Part shown: piece after piece, positions 1 to 13,790 of the stretch
How the letters are laid out: every line of letters begins with the position of its first letter
Position numbering within the stretch: the first letter of the stretch is position 1
Origin: Prostheceraeus crozeri
Taxonomy: Eukaryota > Platyhelminthes > Polycladida > Euryleptidae
DNA: 64,000 nt
Direction of reading: 5' to 3'
Assembly (NCBI GenBank): GCA_907163375.1
Contig: CAJQUW010010475.1
Coordinates: 111,344-175,343 of the forward strand
Program-made: the position numbers and the translations under genes
The notes under the pieces: generated by a model
What the model was told of the DNA's origin: nothing
The model's input: only the letters and a program-made list of their open reading frames with translations
The model's database searches: none

Positions 1-420
1 AGTTGATAGGTGCTTGTTCAAAGTGAAAACAGCATTCCCACTCTCTTCTGATGAGTTTCCGCTGATATTGATGAAGAAGTGAAATTACTTCGTTTTAATA
101 CTCTGAATAGAAGTGCATCTTGGATCTGAAAAATGCGACTACTCACCATTCAGCTAGTATTCTTTAATTGTCTTAGATGTGCATGTATTTGACTTTAATT
201 CTATCTAAAGTTCTAAAGTTGTGTGATTATAGTTTGACAGTGTTCAAACAGTGATCGAATTTGCTCATAATTACGCATACAGTATATTCAGATTTTTGGT
301 GATAATCGAGAAATTTATGACTTCTTTGCCTCCTTGCCAATAATACATCAAATTATCGTTAAATAGAAGTTGTTTAAAGAAAAAATGCATTTTAGTTGAA
401 ATGTATGTATTGAGTAGGTA
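1..420. other. AT-rich sequence, no gene seen
   Basis: I see no convincing coding exon, RNA gene or repeat here. Open frames are short and have no recognisable motif. Confidence 0.6.
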
Positions 421-596
421 TCAAAGTTAGGAGCCCAAGTATTTGTAAAATATATTTTTTTGTTGTCATAGGCCTTTATATGTTTCGACCAGCTTCTGGA
501 TCCTTATGATGATGACCAAAGAGCTGGTCGAAATATATAAAGGTTTACGACAACAAGAAAAAGATATTTTACAAATACTTGGGTTCCTACCTTTGA
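421..596. repeat. Short inverted-repeat (MITE-like) element
   Basis: The two halves are imperfect reverse complements about 80 bp long. The arms run from tcaaagttaggagcccaag on the left to cttgggttcctacctttga on the right, with gtcgaaa/tttcgac motifs near the centre. It encodes nothing. I infer a small non-autonomous DNA element; the family is not identified. Confidence 0.7.
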
Positions 597-3580
597 TATT
601 TGAAAAATGACTCTAAGCCTCTTTACACATTATGTATTTTAGTATTAAAGAATTTTTACATAAAAATCATAAAATTCGCTTATCTGATTTTCTTTCAGAT
701 CATGAACAACACTGCTTTTAGCATCTAGTCAAGCTTTGCACAACTTTCTCATTAATGAAAAAGGACCATTTTTTAAGTAAATAAATGAGCGTGTAAAATA
801 TATCTGCTAAATAGTTAAATATGTTCATTTATTCATTCTCTTACTCTCTTGCTGTGTTTTAAGCATATCTCTAAAAACTACATTTAAATTTTTTTGACAA
901 GTAACCATCATTATCAATGCTTGTGCTCGAACTTCGAATTTCTATACAATGCGTGACAAGTTGAAGTAATGCATAAGCGATGTTTTTTATTCGCAAAACA
1001 CTGTTGGTAGAAGAAATTTGCAAATTTCTCTCACTTATAACTGTTGAGATGTAGGTGCAGATGACATTTGTAATCGATACCTCGTCGCCCATAGTTTGTT
1101 ACAGAAGCCGAATTGCAAGTTCATTGCGCCCCGCTTGCAACATCGAATTTTAGAGTCAAACACATTTAAGTTTGATATCGCAGACATCATTATAACAAAG
1201 TTGTTCGTACATTTCTTCTTAATTTGAAAATGAAGAAGCTCTTGAACATTTGATGCGAAACTTGGATATATTTCTTAATGAAACATTTCTAACTAGCAAA
1301 ATTCGGAAGTTTTGCTTTAAGTTTACATATACATACAGAATTGACACTCAGAATGCTTACACTCTAATCCGTGGAAGAGAATGTTTATCTTTATTCTTTT
1401 ATAAATTCTTAGTATAAAGTTTTCTATTTCATTATTAAGCATAATTTGTAACAATAATTCCTAGCCTATGTATGGAGAAACTGGTTGCAAACAAAGACAT
1501 CTAAGACACTTAAATGCTTTCCTGGCGAATACGAATAAACTGGAAAGTGAATGTAATTCACCTTCAACTGCATGCGAATAAAAGTAAAGCATGAAAAAAT
1601 ATAACAAATATCTACATATACAGAAAGTAGCTTTCAGCAGTCCAGAAAGACACTCTCCTGCGCTAAGTCGGGCAAAAACGGCAGATCACTGACTGCAAAG
1701 CAATGAAAATATACTAGTGCTTCACAGAGTGGACAGATGCAAAGAGACGCGGTCTCAATAGCAAGATGACCGAGTCTTCATCTCGCATCGGGTTCTTTCA
1801 TCTTAGACGATCAGCCAACCCCACAAAGACAATTTGAAAAAGTTGTACTGACGCAAGACAACTTTATAATATGAGATTACACAGAAACCCATTGCCTAAA
1901 TTTACAAAATGTCAAAAAGTCTGGATGATTATGGATGCCAACAAAAACTCGCTGGCAGTAAAAAAAGTCACAATTTTTTCTGTTTTAGTTCCTCCTAAAT
2001 TTCCTCGTAAAATCGCTGTTGTGAAGCATTTGTTTCAATATCCTTTTTCATCTGATTTAACTTGCTTGTGAAGAAAAATCATTAGTTAACTTAGGATATT
2101 GAGTGAGTTTAACTTGATCATTCTCGGTAAATATAGAAATATGATTTCTTCCCACCTATTCTATTCTGCGTAAGAAGACTATGAATAAATCATGAGTGAA
2201 AATACTCATGATAGCTTTGAACTTTATAAAGGAAATTTTTATCAGAAAAGTTTCTCAATTTGCTGAAATCTTGTGAACACCTTGAATTTGAGTGAGTTTT
2301 AGGCAGCCATCTAAAACTGTCATTCCGCTATCTCAAAGGAAATTCCCGTTAATTCAAAAAAATAAATGTTGATACTTGTCCTTCGTTAGAATAATTTCAT
2401 AACTCACGACGAGGAAACCGTTGCCGTTGCATAGAATAGTATCAAAGAACGTTTCATGAAATGGATTGAAATTTCGAAATAGGAATTTTTGAAAAATGCG
2501 CTTTTAATCAATAGTGCATGTAATTGTGAGACTCTTGTGAGTTCGTGTTTTTATGATTAGCCTGAAAGATAGCTCAGTCAAGTTTGAAGCAGGTATAGAA
2601 AAAAACTGTTGATGTGCAAATGCTTTACATTTGAGAAAATTTCAACGAATTCAGACAATATTAGCTAAATAACATGTTTTTATTCTACTAAAAGATTTCA
2701 AGCTCATGCATATAGACACATTCATGTCATTCACATCCATTTTTAAAGGAACAAATTCCTTGAAGCTTTTCCTTCATGAAAACTGTGCTGAGAATAAATC
2801 AAATTTTGTTGTTATTTATCTTGTGTTCAAATGTCCGCTTACAGATGTTTTTGGTGAACGTGCCAGAGTTTATGAGGATGTTGTACGGGTATGATGCGTT
2901 CTATAAAGATTATACAAAGTCTTCCAGTAATTAAAATTTTCTGTCTTTTACAGCCAAGTTATGAACACGATGTGCTATTTCGCATCCTGACAGTCATGGA
3001 AAGAAATCAGTGCATACAAACGTTTTTAAAACAACTCGACTTAAACTCGGCCTAAACGAACCAGTAACCTGAAAAATGCCAGTGGATTATTAATAGATCA
3101 CTGATATTTTCACAATTTATGAAATATTCCCAGGTTCGACCATTACGAGATATAATTAAATACATTTACACTTAACGAACACAGCTTTTATGCAATTCGC
3201 TCCAAGATCTTGTTGAAAACGCTATTCTCGTGTTCTTTCGAAATTTCCAAATCAATTTTTTGAAGGGATGCGTCGATAAAGTACGGCATCATTTATCTAA
3301 GCAGCATGCAAGAATGATATGAAAATCAGTTGAACATAACAAAATATGTTAATTCGCTGAAGTAGCAGTCGTTTGCAGGTAAACATATCGTCGTAAATGC
3401 TGGTCGCTGTTTAGTTGCGTATGAGCATCCGTTAATAGGATAAAGTTATAATGTTTGCAGAGGCCAGCTGTATGGTCCACTAACTAATGCGAAGATGGCT
3501 TCGAGAATGTCTTTGAAACTCCGTTGATAATCATAAAGATATTGTAATATGAAATCCATTTGGATCTTTTTGTTAACAAT
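597..3580. other. Non-coding stretch, nothing recognised
   Basis: AT-rich DNA with short random frames only (longest under 75 codons). No splice-flanked conserved exon, RNA gene or transposon domain was recognised. Confidence 0.55.
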
Positions 3581-3626
3581 GTTGTATTTTGATTTCGTAT
3601 TGATGAGAATATTGGGGAGTTAGTCT

Positions 3627-3745
3627 CATTATCTGTTTGGAAGCTCCCCATGTCAGATATTTGACACATAAGTGAAAAGCAAATTTAATTTTGCTTTTCA
3701 CTAATGTGTCAAATATCTGACATGGGGAGCTTCCAAACAGATAAT
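3627..3745. repeat. Near-perfect 57-bp-arm palindrome
   Basis: The left arm (3627-3683) and right arm (3690-3745) are reverse complements with about one base of difference and a 6-nt loop (tttaat). The arms contain gaagctccccatgtcagat and its complement. A 13-nt direct repeat, tgatttcgtattg, lies on both sides (about 3589-3601 and 3745-3757). This fits a hairpin element bounded by a target duplication, though the repeats are not symmetric about the arms. Confidence 0.8.
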
Positions 3746-4417
3746 GATTTCGTATTGTTTGCAAAAGTATCAGTACACGATTTCAAAAATAAGAAAGCGT
3801 CGAGAAATCAACCAAATCATTCGATCAAACATTTCATTCAATTTGTTCCAATGAGAAACAGAACTCACGATAATAATTGTATTAGATTCAACAAATTTCG
3901 ACTTTTAGCTAACATCAATCAAAATTATGAAATCGATGTGCGAGTAATCATCAAATGAGAAATAAGAACTCAAAATAAATATAGCTAGATGCAATGTATC
4001 ATCTTCAAACTTAAAAATGATTAAATTCAAATGAGAAAAATGGCATTCTTACAATAGGAGAAGCAGGAATGCAAGAGGAATGCAAGTATGTTGCGTCCTT
4101 AGGCGACACCGATCAAATCCTATAGTAGATGATTCATTAATGATTCGTCAGTGCAGCTTCGTAGATAGAAATTCAGGAGTCGATTGTGTTACGTGTAAAT
4201 ATATGATTATAAGGAAAAACAAGCACAACATAAAGAAGTATTTAATTAAGTCACTCAAAGACTCTGCAATCAATGGAGCATAAAAGTAGACAATATAAAT
4301 GTGACTTGGATTGCCAAAACTTCGAATAAGGACTAGAGCAGGAAATGCAAACATCACATAGTTTGCACAGGTAACTAGGGAGAGCTTATGAATCTTGAAA
4401 TTCAAATCTCCAGCCAA

Positions 4418-5340
4418 TTACGTGAACAGCATAGAACTTATAAATATAGGTCTGCATAAGTCATCATGGCGAGCTTGAAATATCACAGATAACATAGAAG
4501 CATACATGTAGATTACTTGCACATGACTTATGTAACACCCTTCCCCATAAAAGAATAAACTTTTGCAATGCCGAAATGCAAAATCATGAAAGACGCGACG
4601 CGACAGGCAGTCGGCAATTACATTGTCTCTCCCTTTAATATGATTGATCACTAAATCATTATATTATAAATAAATATATTATTATAATATAATTATATCA
4701 TAAATCATTATTATTGTATCATTTGGAGCATCAAACTCCAACGCATAAATCTTTGACTTCTGCATTTCATTTTCTGCAAGAAATGATTGTGATCACTAAA
4801 ACATAAATCGTCAAATGGGACGAGTTAACATAAACACAGAAGTGCTGCAAAGAAATGATGATGGCAAAGCTCTCCTTTTACATTGTTGAATAGTTTTTTG
4901 ATGACTATTCAACTTCCAAGAAAAGAGACAAATAGGATCATCGACACCATCATCACCTTCCTGCAGCAAAACACCCAATGGCGATGTCACTTGCATCGAC
5001 CGCAATCTTGAATAGTTTCTGAAAATTTGGAGTAGTCAAGATTGGTTCATGCCACAAAATAGCTTTATCTTCTCAAATGCCTCATTGCATGAAGATGTCC
5101 ACTCAAATTTTACTTTGTTCGACAAGAGGCGTGTCAAAGGAACTGTGATGCCAGAGAAATTTGGGCAAAATTTCCGGTAGTAACCCACCATTCCAAGAAA
5201 TCACAAAAGCTGTTTCCAGTCCATGGGAGTAGGGAAATTCAATATTACATCAGCCTTAGCATCCACTGGTTTTACTTTACCTTAACCAACGACATGACAC
5301 AGATACGTATCTGGACTATACACTAGTGTTGCACGGGCAA
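4418..5340 (-). pseudogene. Degraded Ty3/Gypsy retrotransposon pol fragment (RT end and RNase H)
   Basis: Read on the minus strand in shifting frames, this matches the order expected for Gypsy pol. First comes the RT C-terminus (a relic of the GYYRKF block, then a CNEAFEKIK-like stretch near 5100-5040). An RNase H start with GVLLQEGDDG, then FSWKLNSHQK, follows around 5005-4811. The IKGRDNVIADCLSR motif that ends the RNase H/connection region lies at 4650-4600. Several frame changes and stops show it is dead. No LTRs were found by eye, so it is a truncated internal fragment. Confidence 0.8.
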
Positions 5341-7190
5341 GTAAATATGATTGTATAATTATAGTCATATCTTTCTCTTAGAATTGAATATAATAAGCGC
5401 TTACTATGTATGTATGCTAAAGAATCAATTTCATGAATTACAATCTCGCTAGCTAGAGTTTGTTAAGCATATGGAGTACTACCGTAGCTGAAGATTATAT
5501 TAGATGACTCGAAATAAAAAATCGCACATTTGCAGTTTTCAATTTCACAGACTGAAAACTGTAATCTTCATGAAATCGGCCTGATGTGCGGCATTAGGAA
5601 CAATGGAAAGGCAGAAAGTCTTTCGGACTATTATCATGTATTATGATATACATAAATATAAGATAAAGAGAAACCAAAATATTGATGGGTATTTGATTAT
5701 GATGATTTTTAATCTTCTGCGCCTTTGATCGCCATTCTTTTTGATCTCATGTCAATCCCTGAAATAAGATAAGACAGCTACCTCCCAGGAGCTGTATGTT
5801 ACAACATTTGCGTGATACGCTGGTACATAGTTGTAAGCTATACTTTCCTTGCGTCTGAATACTCCTCTCATAGATTCAAGGCACGATTATCTGAGAAGTC
5901 ATTCTCAAACAACTTCGAAATTTTACGACGATGATAGAATTCCAATTTTCTGGTGCATGTCTCTGATGAGATTAGCTTTTCTTGCTTGGCGTGGAGTTTC
6001 TAATGTTACTTGAGCAAAGACTGTGCATTCGACAATACTGTGAATTATATTGCAACGTCGCTTACGATTGAGATTTTATTCTAATATTTCATCGGTAGGC
6101 GTGAATGTACCGATTTATTTTGAAATTCATCATTCTCAAATGTCCTTGAAATAGACATGAGAAGAGATATTTATCAATCCCTTTATTCTTGATATTAAAA
6201 TAAAATTGGGAGCGTTATAAAGTTTGTGTGGCTTAATTTTCGAGTTTGCTGCCTTTATGTTAAGTTTACAATTGTCCAAATTGCTAACTAGCAGATTACA
6301 TTCTACGGCAAATCAAACTATTCTATAACTAGCAAATCAAATCATTCTATTGAATTGAGCTGTGAATGATTGTAGTCATAACTTACTGCATGGTTTGAGC
6401 TCTACTTATTTAACCGTGCATGTGGATTAATTAAATGTTCTTGGTTTTATTATTTTGTGCTCAATAAGTCAAGCTTTATTTTTTTTCTGAATGATGTTGT
6501 GGACCCATTTTTTATATGACGGCTAATTATGATCATTGTTTTTGATTGTTATATTTCACTCTTCCTGCATAAGGTATTTTGTGACACGAAAAGCGTGAAA
6601 ATTAAAAAACACTCTTGTTGACGGTTCGTTGGTGATGAGCGAGGTGCAAACTGACTTTGACGCACTTTGACGGATTGCTGTGGCTAAAATACTGATGCAA
6701 TAGAGACGTCATCATTACATAACATTTCCTAACTTTTATCACACTGAACTCATGTAATATATCAGCTTTTATCCATACTAGAAATACATTATCGAAATAG
6801 TTATAGGCTTGTGGGTGTTTAGAGTGCTTTTTACACTCCCAATATGCGAAACATCAGATGACTTTAAGCACTTGTAGATTATTGTTCTTTCTTCTGTATC
6901 ATTATCATGACAATAAAACGCTGGAAATTTCTCCAAAACAGTAAAGAAATACATCTCATATGCGGTGTATGCAAGATATTAAAAAGATTTCATTAAATGA
7001 CATCGAAACTTCCAACACATTGATGATGCAATTAACAAGTTACTCTAATCAGATATACATATTCTATGGCTAGCACTCTTTGAAAGTATACGAAATAATG
7101 TGTGAATGGCGCATATAATGTGCAGTGATTTTCAATGAGTCTTGTGGGTCTTTTTGTTTGCAAACACAGAATTAGTTTGTTTTACTCTTT
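5341..7190. other. Non-coding stretch, nothing recognised
   Basis: AT-rich, short frames only. No transposon domain or RNA gene was recognised. Confidence 0.5.
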
Positions 7191-7194
7191 CAGT

Positions 7195-7510
7195 CTACTA
7201 GAAGTGAAGACTAATTCAAAACGATGGCACATGCTGGAACTTAGTAAGTGGGCTAGAAGGAATTCCTAGTACCTTACGGACATAGGAAAGAGTCGCGCGT
7301 CGCTTGCGTATTGCTGTGAATTCCATCTAATTGCTTCGATTGCCACGATTCCTTCAGATTCGGAGAATTCTGAGCACAAGTTTTCTCCATAATGTTGTTC
7401 CTTCCGATCCTTATTAAAGAAAATACCAGGCGCACGAAAATTGGTTCACCTGATGATTTCACCATCTTCTTCTCAGCATTCCTCACTGCATACACTTTAT
7501 GTACCATCGT
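7195..7510. repeat. Dispersed repeat family R1, copy 1
   Basis: This shares the ordered blocks gatggcacatg, ggaattcctagtacctta, cgtcgcttgcg, ttttctccataatgttg and ccttccgatc.ttatt with copies near 15310-15495 plus 16716-16860, 27700-28040, and inverted at 28395-28745. It is non-coding. Divergence among copies suggests an old interspersed repeat of unknown class. Confidence 0.7.
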
Positions 7511-7526
7511 ATTTGTCGGTCAACAA

Positions 7527-9398
7527 CTACACCATTTCCATGTGTAATATAGAAGAGGTCAATTGTAATATCGAACTGTGAATTTGTAATATAGAAATCC
7601 ATCATGCAATATCGAAAATGTCAAATCTAATATAGAAATCTACATTTGTAATATCGATGTCATAATCGGTGATGAATGAGGGAACTGTTGTACTGTTAAA
7701 GTAGTCTGCACTGTACCTTTTTGTGTATATCTCGAGAAGCTGAATCAATTTATTAGAGACGGTAAAGAGATCATCTGGATGGATTAATCCAATGTGAATT
7801 TGTTTTGCCGCAGAACAGTTGGAAGATCAAGAAAGGGTACAAGAGCAGTGAGCATTGGACTTAAAGCTCCTAAAGGATAACAAACATATTTTGGCCTATA
7901 GCCTATCATAGGCCTAATCAGCATACGGTACCTAAGCTAATGGATTTTATAGGCATTCGTAAACAGCCAGCGAAATTGCAATAACTGGTTAAAATTTACA
8001 TTCAAATCATCAAAGGGGATGCAGATTGCAGATGATAGCCTAATGGAATTTTTGATAGCCTTTCAATTGATTTGATGAATTGTCAGTTTTATTGTAATAG
8101 AAATAATTAGTTATACTGGGTACTGTACTTTCTAGGAATAATGATTCACTTACATACGCATTACATTGTGCCTAATTGCAGATTTTCAAAGTTATGCATC
8201 TTGCTAAGCTGGCAAGCATCACCACTTTGCTAGATGTGAACTTCTATTTTAGACTGTTTGGGATGCACAATTTCTTTGCATAATCTACATTTAAATCTGC
8301 ATGGGTAGCACTCAATTGCGCTACATATATTCATAGCTCTTTTCCTGCTTAATACCGGTAGTTTCAAATGCGTATAGGCCTATACATTTAAAATAAAAAA
8401 GATGACATTTTCATTCCATCATATGACTGTTTATAATACATGTAAAAGTTACAAAGTATTACAATTTGCAACATTGACAAGCACAAACGTAGCAATTTTC
8501 AATGTTTCTCAGACACTGACAGTCAGATCGTCCAAATTCATGACAGCCGCATGATAGGTTGCCGTATGTTGGTAGGCCCGGACACATTGCGCATTACTAA
8601 CTGTTGAAATAGCCGGTGTCATGATTTCTTCGAGATGTATTAGTCTCTGCTCAGCAACACCACTTCCAGTTGTATGAGGTATCCGCAAATGCTGCTTGAT
8701 GTGCGCCTTAATGATGCTCCATATATACTCGATCGGATTGAGCTGCGGCGAGTATGGTCCAAGACGCAAAAGCGTCATACCATCCCTCAAGCTTGTTTCA
8801 ATTTGTGAATGGCATGGCGCATTGTCGCATACAAGCACGATGTTGCTCAAAGTCTTTCCATTTTTTTCTAATTCATCACTTAGATTGGAAATCCACTCTG
8901 CTACACTTTCCTTCTTGTTGGAGCCACGTTTGGTAGTAATCTTTACAACACCCTCAGTTGACACGGCTCCTAGCATGTGGACGTTTGGGCCACGGGATGC
9001 TGGCAATGTGCTCACTGCTCTTGTACCCTTTCTTGATCTTCCAACTGTTCTGCGGCAAAACAAATTCACATTGGATTAATCCATCCAGATGATCTCTTTA
9101 CCGTCTCTAATAAATTGATTCAGCTTCTCGAGATATACACAAAAAGGTACAGTGCAGACTACTTTAACAGTACAACAGTTCCCTCATTCATCACCGATTA
9201 TGACATCGATATTACAAATGTAGATTTCTAGATTACATCTGATATCTTCTATATCACATTTTGAAATTCGATATTACAATTGTAGATTTCTATATTAGAT
9301 CTGACATTTTCGATATTGCATGATGGATTTCTATATTACAAATTCACAGTTCGATATTACAATTGACCTCTTCTATATTACACATGGAAATGGTGTAG
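7527..9398. mobile_element. DDE transposon with very long inverted ends
   Basis: The arms 7527-7850 and 9011-9398 are near-perfect reverse complements. They start ctacaccatttccatgtg and carry repeated gtaatatagaa / gtaatatcgaa subterminal motifs every ~20-30 bp. The right arm has an extra block of about 64 bp. The inner part of each arm is transposase coding sequence, so the left arm appears to be a duplicated, inverted copy of the right end. A transposase remnant lies at 8509-9069. Confidence 0.8.
8509..9069 (-). pseudogene. IS630/Tc1/mariner-type DDE transposase, C-terminal part
   Basis: The frame ends with the DDE_3 pattern: a VCDNAPCHS block (second catalytic Asp) and GPYSPQLNPIEYIW (catalytic Glu in the PIEYIW context). 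Just upstream, the conserved WMDE-like block with the first Asp is followed by an in-frame stop. The N-terminal helix-turn-helix part is missing, because that side is replaced by the right inverted arm of the element. Family members run to about 340 residues; this is about half. It is inactive but retains about 186 open codons. Confidence 0.8.
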
Positions 9399-10379
9399 AT
9401 TGCTTACCTGTCGCCCAGTATTTGGTTGATCACAGAGCGGATTTTGATAGGGAGATGGCTTATCTAACCATCGTGACATAGCACGTTCCACATATCATCG
9501 GAGAGGAAGGGATTTGATTTCGGTTCCTCGCAGCATCTTCTCTGCTACCTGTCTGGTAGGCGTTCACGATGCATTAATTTCGGTTAATCATCCAGTCTGC
9601 TCGAGACGGAGCTAGCCTTGTGATGGCATGGTACAGTGAAGGTCCTACCTGTCCTTTGACCAGGGAGACTTATGTCGTAGTAACACAATGCTACTACCTG
9701 TCGGTATAGTGTTCTGGTTGATCATTATTAAACTTCTATTTTGCTTTGATAGGGAGTTGACTTTGTTGATGTAGACAAAGAGTTGCACCGTCGCTTGGAG
9801 TGAGAGGGAGGCTGGGTTCTCATCTGCCGTAGTGCATGAAGGGATGGCTGTGATGTGGTTCCCATTCCGCATACAAGCATGACGACCAGTGATGACCAGC
9901 ATGACCTACTCATAGACTCGTGAGCAGGGAGTTGTATGGAAGATGTCCTCTTGTGTTGGCGGGCAGGAAGCCCAACGCCGAGTGCTTGTCAATCTGACTG
10001 GATGCAGCCTAACCCCTGTATCTCAGGGCAAATGCCACCTAAGCGAGATGAGCTCTCGTCCCGTAACCGCACTGCTCTTTAAAGGAGCAAGAGCTATCAT
10101 GGAAAGATAGTGGGGAGTACTAACCAGACTAAAGGTACTGTACATACCCGCGGAGAGTGGCTTAAAAGATGACGGTTCGTGGTAGCTTTGATGGAGGACC
10201 CACATGTTTCCCTAAAGGATACCAGACGACCGTTGAGTGTGTGGATAGCGTCGTTTTTGAAGAGATTCAGGCCTCCGGCGGACTTGACGGACTTTGTTCG
10301 GCTTGCTCACTTACCTCCGAACCTTCGGCTCGGCGCATGATCGCATCGCTCACAACGTTCGCTCAATCTAGCTAGACAG
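9399..10379. other. GC-richer non-coding block, possible retroelement leader
   Basis: This block is clearly less AT-rich than its surroundings. Two similar segments (about 9405-9480 and 9690-9770) share acctgtcg, gttgatca and tttgatagggag. The later part includes aacccctgtatctcagggc and many CpG-like words. I recognise no protein. It could be the untranslated end of a non-LTR retroelement, but that is a guess. Confidence 0.3.
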
Positions 10380-10620
10380 CGACGTATGCTATGGTGTCTT
10401 CGATGTGATATCACGACACGCACGCCACTCACTCACTGGCTCTGGTGTCCAAAACTGGATGACAGCTTATTTTTTTGCCATTTCTGACAGAGGGTGATAT
10501 GCGAAATATCCATTTGAAAACACTGTAGGAGATGTGCCATTTTGATGTTAAGGACACATGAGATACTTCCATTCTAGAAACCGAAGCCGCGCGCGCAGAT
10601 GAATCTAATGCTGTGTTTGT
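10380..10620. repeat. Dispersed repeat family R2, copy 1
   Basis: Blocks acgacacgcacgc, cactcactggctctggtgtcc, atgtgccattttgatgtt and cgcgcgcagatgaatctaat recur in direct and inverted form at 28060-28190 and 28330-28945. Non-coding, class unknown. Confidence 0.65.
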
Positions 10621-13600
10621 AATATTTCATAAGGGGGTTCATTCTTTAAACAACGTATGTGTTCATTGTTTTCGACTGTCATCCAACACTTCTACATATT
10701 ATCTGTGCGAGGCATCAATGATCATAAATGGCATTCGCAAATGTGTCGAAAAATTCTGAAATGCTTAAATGTTCCAATTAAAATGCAACATCCAACATAT
10801 GACCAAATAATTGCATGAAAACCGGGTGAAGATATAAACCGTGTACAAATAAAAATTGCAAAATTATGATCGCAATCTTGCAGTGTCCTTGCCGATGAGA
10901 TGTTGATTATTCTTTCCAATTATTCAGCGACAGAAAGTTCTATGAAAAAGCTATTATTCCTAAATGTATGTAATAGATAGAAGCAGTTCGACATTCATCA
11001 GTGTGGAAATAAAATTTTCTCTTTTTTCTGAAGGTTTCCATTCACTAGTTGTGTCAATTTTTGACAAGAGCTAATGATACAAGTTCCGTGAGAGACAGAC
11101 GAGAGTTTGTTGGAAAAAGGAAAGTAAGAAGTCTGAGTATGTCACGCTAATGACTGCTATGTTAGTCAAGCGAACTTGGTAACCTAGAGATTCCGATCAA
11201 AAAATTAGCAACTCCCGAGGAAGCTCGACAATCCGTGAAGGAATTTCATAAAATTATTAATCAACCTTCATGACACTCTCAGATGTGATATAATTGAGTG
11301 TGTCAGTCGAAATTAGTTACAAATTGCTAAACGAATATAATTATAAATCGTTTTTAAGACTTTCGTGCCGAGAGCTAATACTAAGAGATTTTTTCGGAGT
11401 CAACTGATTTCCAAACTAAGCGTGTTTTATTTATTTCAAGTTAATAATGAATTGCCACAATAAAGATGTCTTGCATCAGCCATTTGGCTGTAGCTAGCCG
11501 GATTCCTCAACTAATTGAATTAAGATATTCTGAGATTAATTTGATATTGCTTTCTCCTCAAAGTCGCAGACCATTAACTCTTGCGTCATCGAGAAGAAGA
11601 AGAAGATGACCAAAATAACACCATCAAAACGGGAACTTAAGCGTCGTGCAATAGCAGCTTAAGACCGCATGACTAGCCTAACACCGACTTACAAATTTGT
11701 TAATTAGGATTTGCATACATAAGCTGTCTTTTCAATTAACTAGTATTTCCAAAACCAATCTCGGGATTCGAATTTCTATTACATACGAGCTTCTGAGCGC
11801 TTCGATCGTCTTCAAGCAGGCAGGAGTAAAAGTGAAGCCAGAGGGCAGCGCTATTCAATCACATTGCCAAGAATAAAATTCATTTCGACTACGTGATGCA
11901 ACATTTGACACAAAGACATTATTCAAGCACTATATACAAAACTTGTAATAGACCAATTTTGCAGTGATTAATAGCCAATTGTTAAATAAAATAAAGGACA
12001 AACACTTTTTCATTGGAAAATTTTGTTTACATGCAGTGAAAAGGATAATGTGTTCATGAAACATCTTATGGAGTTTCATGAAAAGTTAAGTGCACCTGTA
12101 ATAAAGAGATCTAGATGTCATTCGAAATTTTGTTAAAATATGGTATAAACAGAGATGCTGCTACTCACCACAATTTTCCTGGTTCGAGAATGTACCTAGC
12201 AGACAAAACTCAGATGTAAGGAAAGACAATTCTCAAACCCGAGTGTGAGTGACAAAGTTTAGTTTCTGTTATCTGTGATAGCGGTGTGCAATGCACATTT
12301 TGTCTTTAAAATCTATATGTGAGTAAAGTTCTGCTTTTCTTTTTGTCTTTCCTATTTAGTATTATTATTTTGTTCACAATCATAGTCTTTGCATTCATTT
12401 TCTGTAGGTATATCATAAAGCATATTGTTAACTGTCTTGATTTGGGTATTAAACATTACACTGTTTTTTATGTTTGATTTTTTATCGCGTCTGTAATATA
12501 GTTAGTCCACACCTTATGACAGTTTGACAACAACATCCTCTATGAAACTCAAAGAGAATGGATGCAATATACAAAGACAGTAATTGTAAGAGTAATAATG
12601 ATAAGAAAATAGGCAAATAATAAACAAAAATACTGATAGTAGCATGCTTCAAGTGCCATATATTAGTGATAAATGCAATAAGTTAATAAAGTCATTAAAA
12701 CATGATTTACCCATTTAAGTTGCTGATAATTATAGGGAGCAGTCTGCTAAGCATCTCAGTCATAAGAGGTATAGAAATAATTTGGATTGTGGCATTTGCT
12801 CGCAATTAATCAAATGCTGTTGTGGTGATCAATTCGTAGTCTGTGCCAGCGCTATAACTAATTATTTTGATAATACTGCTTGAAGTTGACATGAATGCAC
12901 AGGAATGAGCATAAAAGAGCGATTAACAGCAAATCCGTAAGTAGTGAGATTGCATTAGAAAAAAGCATAACAATATTGGGACATCGGGGATTTTCAAGTC
13001 GGTTTCATCGCAAGCTCAATGACACACAAGACAGAGCATCTACTGAATCAGAGCTAGCACACAGGTTCTGCTCAAAATCAAAAGAAAACATGAACAACCG
13101 GAGTATAGTCTGTCTTCATGCTTCAATCACCTCACATTTGACACACAACTGACGTTGGATTAATCCTAATTTTTCTAGTTTTATCATAATCATAATTACG
13201 TCATTGAAATTCACTTAAATCCTTTATCTCAATCATGATCAATGATATGAGAATTTAATCGGAATCACGTTAACTAATCGACAAGCTTTTAAATTTGAAT
13301 TCAAAAATCTAGTTTGATTTTTTCCTAATTCATCCCAACATGAGATCAGAACGATGGACATCTTTTATTGACCAACAAGGTCTGCATTTTATTTGTTTCG
13401 TAATTTCGAATTGTGATTCAATCCAATCTGCATGTAATTGAAAGAGAAGAATTCCTGCTCTTTTCTCTATATTTGTACAAGGATGATCAAAACATGTTCA
13501 ATAGATTATCGGGTCTACATTTGTGTCTATTTTTGAGCTTTGATAGCGCCAAATTAAATCGCACTATTACTAATTTAATAGATTTATTGATCGGACAAGG

Positions 13601-13790
13601 AGATCCATTTAAATTAAAACTATAGTCACAGTATTTGACATTTTAACTATACTGCTTGACAAAAACTCTCAACACTTGGAACTACCGGAACCAATATTTT
13701 CGTTAATGTAGCAGCATCAAAACCAAAAGTTCAAATGATAACAATTCATTTCACACATATTTAGCAACCTACAAGACCGCCCCAGCATTA
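10621..13790. other. Non-coding stretch, nothing recognised
   Basis: AT-rich; the longest frames are under 90 codons and show no family motif. Confidence 0.5.

Noticed and set aside
4656..4720. AT-only block as a replication origin
   Set aside because: Simple AT repeat with no other origin-like feature; eukaryotic origins cannot be called from this.
8696..9079. 127-codon plus frame
   Set aside because: Antisense shadow of the DDE transposase at 8509-9069.
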